Source of the DNA: DASQDT01 sp036380435
Lineage (GTDB): Bacteria; Acidobacteriota; Blastocatellia; Pyrinomonadales; Pyrinomonadaceae
Direction: 5' to 3'
NCBI GenBank assembly: GCA_036380435.1
Contig: DASVES010000018.1
Coordinates: 1-10,437, forward strand
Length of the DNA stretch: 10,437 nucleotides
The first letter of the stretch is position 1; each line of letters starts with the position of its first letter. Below, in pieces: positions 6,943 through 10,437 of the stretch. The position numbers and the translations under genes were made by a program. The notes beneath the pieces are model-generated. The model was not told where the DNA came from, made no database searches, and worked only from the letters and a program-made list of their open reading frames with translations.

Positions 6943-7058
6943 AGACAGAATTGACAGGACGTACAGGACAAAGAAAGAATTGATGTCAGATTTGAGATTT
7001 GAGATTTGAGATTTCAAATCTTCTCATCCTGTCCGTCCTGTTAATCCTGTCCATTCGT
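6943..7058. repeat. Palindromic spacer element, copy B (diverged)
   Basis: The left arm, AATTGACAGGACGTACAGGA (6949-6968), faces right-arm words CATCCTGTCCGTCCTG and TTAATCCTGTCCATT (about 7025-7055). The core is three tandem AGATTTG heptamers (6988-7008) then AGATTTCAAAT, the same 7-base rhythm as copy A. The right arm supplies the last codons (Asn-Gly-Gln-Asp) and the TAA stop of the GH3 gene. It fills the spacer between the GH3 and NagX-like genes together with the hairpin at 6899-6940. Confidence 0.75.
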
Positions 7059-8897
7059 TCGCCCGTCCTGCTTCCTCGCCTCGACACGCAGCCCCGCGCC
7101 GAGCGCGAAGAGGCCGGGGATGCTCACGGGCAGACGGCCCGTAATCGTCGTCTCGCCAAAGAGGGCGCGCGCGGCCGCCGCCTGTGCGATGTCTTCAATC
7201 GCGTAGGTCGTCAGATAGACTCGCGCCTCCGGGAATTGACGAATCAGGTACGGGCTGCCGAAGCCGACGACCGCCAGCGGCTTCTTCAACTCGATCAGGC
7301 GGCGCACGAACTCGGCCTGCCTACCGGGCAGCGCCACCGTCCCCTTGCTCGCCGCACGCTTGACGAAGGGCGCGACGACGACCACCTCCGCCTTCGCGGC
7401 CTCGGCGACGTAGGCGTCGTACTCGGCATCGGTGGTGCGAGGGTCGGCGCGGTGTACCTTCGCACCACTCACGCGTCTCGTGATCTGCGGGACGAGCGTG
7501 CGTCCCTCTTCGGGGTCGTCGTCCGCCGCGACGACGATGAAGAGCGTGCGCGCGCCGCGCGCCGGGTCGAGCGGCAGCAGAGCGCCCTCGTTGCGAAGCA
7601 ACGTCAGAGACCGCTCGGCCGTCTCCTGCGCCTCGCGCACGCTCTCGGGTCGCTCGACGATGGAGTTGACAGCCGCGAGTTCAACCGTCTTCTTCTCCGA
7701 CAGCCCCACGCGGAACTTCGCGCGCAGGATGCGTCGGACGGATTCATCCACGCGCGCCTCCGCGACTTCGCCGCGCCGGACGGCCTCCTCGACGGCGTCG
7801 ATTGCCGCCTTCACGTCCGGCGGATTCAGGAGCACGTCGGCGCCCGCCTTCAGCGCTCGCACGGCCGCCTCGCCGCCGGGGAAGCCTTTCGTGATGGCGC
7901 CCATCCCGAGCGAATCGGTGACGATGAGGCCGTCGAACTTTAGCTCGCGGCGCAGCAACTCGGTCGTCATCTTCGGCGAGAGCGTGGCGGGCAAATCGTC
8001 GCCCGTCAGGTCGGGGACGGCGACGTGCGCCGTCATCACCGCATCGACGCCGGCCTCGACGGCGGCGCGGAACGGGACGAGTTCGATGCGTTCGAGACGG
8101 GCGCGGTCGGCCCGGATGGTGGCGAGTCCGATGTGCGTGTCGGCGGCCGTGTCGCCGTGGCCGGGGAAATGTTTCGCGGTGGAGAGCGCGCCGCCTTCGC
8201 GCGTGCCGGCCACGGCCGCCGTAACGAACTCGGCCACGCGCCGCGGGTCTTCGCCGAAGCTGCGCGTGTTGATGACCGGGTTCTCGGGGTTGTTGTTGAT
8301 GTCGGCGACGGGGCCGAAGAGCCAGTGGACGCCGACGGCGCGCGCCTCCTCCGCCGTGACCCGCGCCTGCGCCCGCGCCGCCCGTGCTTCGCCCGCCGCC
8401 GCCACACCCATGTTGTTCGTAAACGGCGTGCCCGACTTCATCTGCATCCGCAGGCCGCGCTCGTAGTCGGCGGCGAACAACAGCGGCGCCTTCGACAGAC
8501 GCTGCAACTCGTTCGCGAGCGCTGCCACTTCGTTGGGGCTGCCGCCGCGCACGACCAGCCCGCCCACACGGCTCTCCTCGACGAGCTTTCTAACCTCGGC
8601 GAAGCGAGCGCCGCCGACGTTCATGTAGTCAGCCTGCACGGCCGCGAAGACCGTCTGCGCGATGCGCTCGCGCACAGACAGCCCCTTCAAAGTCTCTTCG
8701 ACCCAGCGCGACTCCGCCTCTCTTGTTCTCGCGCCGGCGTCGCGCCCAGCGCCCTTCTGCGAGCGAACCGCCGCGGGCGACGAGCCTCCCACGACGCAGG
8801 TTAGACAAAGGACGGCGCGGGCGACAACGCCCACGACCTTGCGGCCGCTTCGATATGTGAAGATGCTTCGAGTGATGATGTTGTGTCGGGCTGCCAT
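7041..8897 (-). CDS. Secreted glycoside hydrolase family 3 beta-N-acetylhexosaminidase (NagZ-type, two-domain)
   Basis: This is a predicted exo-beta-N-acetylglucosaminidase that would remove GlcNAc from peptidoglycan fragments or chitin-like sugars. The product is 618 residues. A basic start and a hydrophobic stretch (about 20-42, ending near SSPA) suggest export. The TIM-barrel domain (about 65-400) has DYERGLR (144-150), RSFGEDP (212-218), the NagZ signature KHFPGHGDT (242-250) followed by AADTH with the Asp253/His255 acid-base pair, and TDSLGM with the nucleophile Asp328. A second alpha/beta domain (about 425-600) makes it like the exported B. subtilis NagZ rather than the single-domain cytoplasmic enzyme of enterobacteria. 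The ATG at 8897 has no clear ribosome-binding site, so the start is moderately uncertain. The C-terminal NGQD and stop are encoded by palindromic element B. It is divergent from the SIS gene, a likely user of the released sugar after phosphorylation. Confidence 0.93.
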   Translation of the reverse strand: MAARHNIITRSIFTYRSGRKVVGVVARAVLCLTCVVGGSSPAAVRSQKGAGRDAGARTREAESRWVEETLKGLSVRERIAQTVFAAVQADYMNVGGARFAEVRKLVEESRVGGLVVRGGSPNEVAALANELQRLSKAPLLFAADYERGLRMQMKSGTPFTNNMGVAAAGEARAARAQARVTAEEARAVGVHWLFGPVADINNNPENPVINTRSFGEDPRRVAEFVTAAVAGTREGGALSTAKHFPGHGDTAADTHIGLATIRADRARLERIELVPFRAAVEAGVDAVMTAHVAVPDLTGDDLPATLSPKMTTELLRRELKFDGLIVTDSLGMGAITKGFPGGEAAVRALKAGADVLLNPPDVKAAIDAVEEAVRRGEVAEARVDESVRRILRAKFRVGLSEKKTVELAAVNSIVERPESVREAQETAERSLTLLRNEGALLPLDPARGARTLFIVVAADDDPEEGRTLVPQITRRVSGAKVHRADPRTTDAEYDAYVAEAAKAEVVVVAPFVKRAASKGTVALPGRQAEFVRRLIELKKPLAVVGFGSPYLIRQFPEARVYLTTYAIEDIAQAAAARALFGETTITGRLPVSIPGLFALGAGLRVEARKQDGRTNGQD

Positions 8898-8963
8898 CGT
8901 TGTGGCGTGTGGCCGTGCCGTTGTTCTGTCTCGCCGCGAGGCGGGCGGAGGACGACGCGGTAG

Positions 8964-8972
8964 TGATATAGT
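8964..8972 (+). promoter_or_regulatory. Possible extended -10 promoter for the SIS gene
   Basis: TGATATAGT on the plus strand fits an extended -10 (TG, one base, then TATAGT, five of six to consensus). No -35 match is seen, as is common with extended -10 boxes. Transcription would start near 8979, giving a leader of about 80 bases before the ATG at 9060. Confidence 0.35.
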
Positions 8973-8988
8973 TCAGCCGAGCGGCGAC

Positions 8989-9017
8989 AATTAAACACGA
9001 CCCGGTTTCGGTGTCAA
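8989..9017 (-). promoter_or_regulatory. Possible sigma70-type promoter for the GH3 gene
   Basis: A perfect TTGACA on the minus strand (9012-9017) is followed after exactly 17 bases by TTAATT (8989-8994), a weak -10 with three of six matches. The predicted start near 8982 gives an 85-base leader to the GH3 ATG. It lies back to back with the plus-strand candidate at 8964-8972. No other feature is visible in the 162-base divergent region 8898-9059. Confidence 0.4.
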
Positions 9018-9059
9018 CGTCGCCGCCTCAATGATCGCCCCAACCCGCCCCGCAAGGAG

Positions 9060-10103
9060 ATGCACACAAAAGCCGTGTCGATCATGCTCGAAGAGATTGC
9101 CCAGCAGCCGGAGGCCCTGGCGCGGACGATCTCGGAAGAAAAGGAAAAGGTGCGGCGCCTCGGCGCCTTTCTCCGTGGCCGCGACATCGATCTCATCGTC
9201 TTAGTCGCGCGCGGCTCCTCCGACAACGCCGCCCTCTTCGGCCGCTACCTGCTGGAGATCACCACCGGCATCCCCGTCGCCCTCGCCGCCCCGTCCGTCC
9301 ACACGCTCTACGGCGCGCGCCTGCGTCTGTCACGCGCGCTCGTCGTCGGCGTCTCACAGTCCGGTGAGGGCGAGGACATCAACCGCGTGCTGGAGATGTC
9401 GCGCGCCGACGGAGCCTACACCGTCGGTATCACCAACGAGCCGGCCTCGGCGATGACGAAGCTCGTAGACGAGACGCTGCTGATGCACGGCGGGCGCGAA
9501 CGCTCCGTGGCGGCGACGAAGACCTACACGGGGCAGCTCCTGCACTTCTATATGCTCGCCGAAGCGCTCGGCGGCGCGGCCCTCGGCTACGAGAAGATTC
9601 CCGAGCACGCGGAGCACGCCCTCGCCCTGCGGAGCGCGGTCGAGGAGCTGGTCGAGCGTTACGTCTTCATGGAGAACTGCGTCGTGGTGGGGCGCGGTCT
9701 CCTGTACGCGAATTCCTACGAGATGGCCCTGAAGCTGATGGAGACCTGCTACGTCGTGGCCGAGCGGTTCTCGTCGGCCGACTTTCTCCACGGCCCCCTC
9801 GCCATCGTCGAGCGCCACTTCCCGATCTTCGTCTTCGCCCCGCCGGGCGTCACGCAGCAGAGCGTCAGAGAGCTTCTGGAACGCCTGCGGGAGCTGCGCG
9901 CCGACACGCTCACCTTCACATCCGATGACGACATCGCCGGCCTCTCGACACGCGCCGTCCGCATGCCCTTCGACGTGCCCGAGGTGCTCGCGCCCATCCC
10001 CTATATCATCCCGGCGCAACTCTTCGCCGCGCTTCTCGCCAACGCCAAGGGTCTCGACCCCGACGCCCCGCGCTCGCTCGCGAAGGTGACGCGGACACTT
10101 TGA
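9060..10103 (+). CDS. Two-SIS-domain sugar-phosphate deaminase/isomerase (NagB-II / GlmS C-terminal type)
   Basis: The 347-residue cytoplasmic protein has two SIS (sugar isomerase) domains and lacks the glutaminase domain of GlmS. Domain 1 (about 35-170) has ARGSSDNA (50-57), VSQSGEGED (98-106) and SVAATKTYTGQL (149-160). Domain 2 (about 195-340) has GRGLLYANSYEMALKLMET (211-229) and SADFLHGPLAIV (239-250). The C-terminus GLDPDAPRSLAKVTRTL is typical of stand-alone enzymes annotated as alternative glucosamine-6-phosphate deaminase (NagB-II) or glucosamine-fructose-6-phosphate isomerase. Without the glutaminase domain, ammonia-releasing deamination is more likely than glutamine-dependent synthesis, but substrate is inferred. 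Start choice is awkward: AAGGAG directly abuts the ATG at 9060 with no spacer. The next ATG, at 9084, begins MLEEIAQQPEAL, where relatives often start, but has no site at normal distance. Divergent from the GH3 hexosaminidase, which fits a GlcNAc breakdown route. Confidence 0.92.
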   Translation: MHTKAVSIMLEEIAQQPEALARTISEEKEKVRRLGAFLRGRDIDLIVLVARGSSDNAALFGRYLLEITTGIPVALAAPSVHTLYGARLRLSRALVVGVSQSGEGEDINRVLEMSRADGAYTVGITNEPASAMTKLVDETLLMHGGRERSVAATKTYTGQLLHFYMLAEALGGAALGYEKIPEHAEHALALRSAVEELVERYVFMENCVVVGRGLLYANSYEMALKLMETCYVVAERFSSADFLHGPLAIVERHFPIFVFAPPGVTQQSVRELLERLRELRADTLTFTSDDDIAGLSTRAVRMPFDVPEVLAPIPYIIPAQLFAALLANAKGLDPDAPRSLAKVTRTL

Positions 10104-10109
10104 GATTTA

Positions 10110-10215
10110 TTAACATGGATGGACAGGATGAGCAGGATGAATACAAAGAGAAAAAATGATTTCAGATTTGAGATTTCAAATTTCTTATCCTCCCCATCCT
10201 GCTTATCCATGTTAA
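10110..10215. repeat. Palindromic spacer element, copy C
   Basis: The edges are TTAACATGGATGGACAGGAT (from 10110) and ATCCATGTTAA (to 10215), the same outer arms as copy A. The AT-rich core contains TTTCAGATTTGAGATTTCAA. It has fewer core units than copy A and so is shorter (106 against 133 bases). It starts 7 bases after the SIS stop and ends 19 bases before the next ATG, filling nearly all of the spacer. It could fold as a hairpin between the two plus-strand genes. Confidence 0.85.
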
Positions 10216-10234
10216 TTTTTCTGAGGCTCGAAAG

Positions 10235-10437
10235 ATGAAACTTCTGATTCTTGGCGGGACGCTGTTCCTTGGCCGTCACATCGTCGAGTCGGCGCTGCGT
10301 GACGGGCACGAGGTGACGCTCTTCAATCGGGGCCAGCACAACCCGGAGCTTTTCCCGGAGGTTGAGAAACTGCGCGGCGACCGCGACGGCGGTCTCGACG
10401 CCTTGCGCGGACGGAGTTGGGACGCCGTGATCGACAC
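10235..10437 (+). CDS. NAD-dependent epimerase/dehydratase-like protein, 5' part only
   Basis: The reading frame is open from the ATG at 10235 to the window edge, about 67 codons. A GAGG sits 8 bases before the start. The product begins MKLLILGGTLFLGRHIVES, a Rossmann nucleotide-binding motif GGTLFLG (residues 7-13) at the very N-terminus, followed by GHEVTLFNRG (24-33), LRGDRDGGLDALRG and WDAVID. This pattern is that of extended short-chain dehydrogenase/epimerase proteins, often annotated as NAD-dependent epimerase or CSP41-like reductase. Catalytic residues and substrate region lie outside the window, so function is open. It follows the SIS gene across palindromic element C. Confidence 0.85.
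   Translation, partial: MKLLILGGTLFLGRHIVESALRDGHEVTLFNRGQHNPELFPEVEKLRGDRDGGLDALRGRSWDAVID

Noticed and set aside
6999..7943. Open frame on the plus strand opposite the GH3 C-terminal half
   Set aside because: It begins inside palindromic element B and continues as an Arg/Asp-rich shadow of GH3 coding sequence.
8025..8804. Open frame on the plus strand opposite the GH3 N-terminal half
   Set aside because: It is a shadow of the catalytic domain coding sequence, rich in Arg, His and Ala, with no domain.
9354..10019. Open frame on the minus strand opposite the SIS gene
   Set aside because: It overlaps both SIS motifs of a well-supported gene and has no recognisable domain or start signal.
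60..10437. A novel defence, secretion or mobile-element system
   Set aside because: Every gene belongs to a recognisable housekeeping, cell-wall or sugar family. No toxin-antitoxin pair, nuclease-helicase combination, reverse transcriptase, integrase or transposase is visible on either strand.

Overview
The window looks like chromosomal DNA from a GC-rich Gram-negative-type bacterium. The best guess is Acidobacteriota (Blastocatellia-like). That rests on high-GC genes separated by AT-rich inverted-repeat spacers of the 'ATGGATGGACAGGATG / GAAATCTCAAATCTGA' and 'GCAGAGGCGCAGAG / GGCAAAAGGCAAAAG' kinds, and on a diaminopimelate-type MurE. The assignment is inference: there is no rRNA or other marker here. 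I see no tRNA, rRNA, CRISPR array, transposase or phage gene.

Layout, left to right. Six genes lie on the minus strand and are read right to left. From right to left they are a secreted GH3 beta-N-acetylhexosaminidase (7041-8897), a NagX/HGSNAT-like membrane protein of the DUF5009 type (5706-6857), a secreted or membrane-anchored endonuclease/exonuclease/phosphatase-fold hydrolase (4678-5694), MurE (3099-4598), a TIGR01777/SDR39U1 epimerase (2163-3071) and a secreted beta-lactamase-like serine hydrolase (60-1970). On the plus strand, divergent from the GH3 gene, is a two-SIS-domain sugar-phosphate deaminase/isomerase of the NagB-II/GlmS-C type (9060-10103). It is followed by the 5' part of an NAD-binding epimerase-like gene (10235 to the window edge).

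Likely transcription units: GH3 alone or with the downstream membrane protein, a repeat and a strong hairpin lying between them; membrane protein plus EEP hydrolase (11 bp apart); murE plus SDR39U1 (27 bp apart, with a perfect TATAAT upstream of murE); serine hydrolase behind a repeat; and the SIS gene from its own promoter in the divergent region.

Taken together, five of the eight genes touch peptidoglycan or amino-sugar chemistry: GH3 hexosaminidase, NagX-like protein, SIS deaminase/isomerase, MurE and a penicillin-binding-type serine hydrolase. A cell-wall turnover and GlcNAc salvage neighbourhood is a reasonable reading, but every family is known and I found no convincing new system. The most unusual signals are the internally duplicated C-terminal module of the serine hydrolase, three copies of one palindromic spacer element whose edges run into coding sequence, and a second palindromic repeat that appears to encode the N-terminus of the EEP hydrolase.
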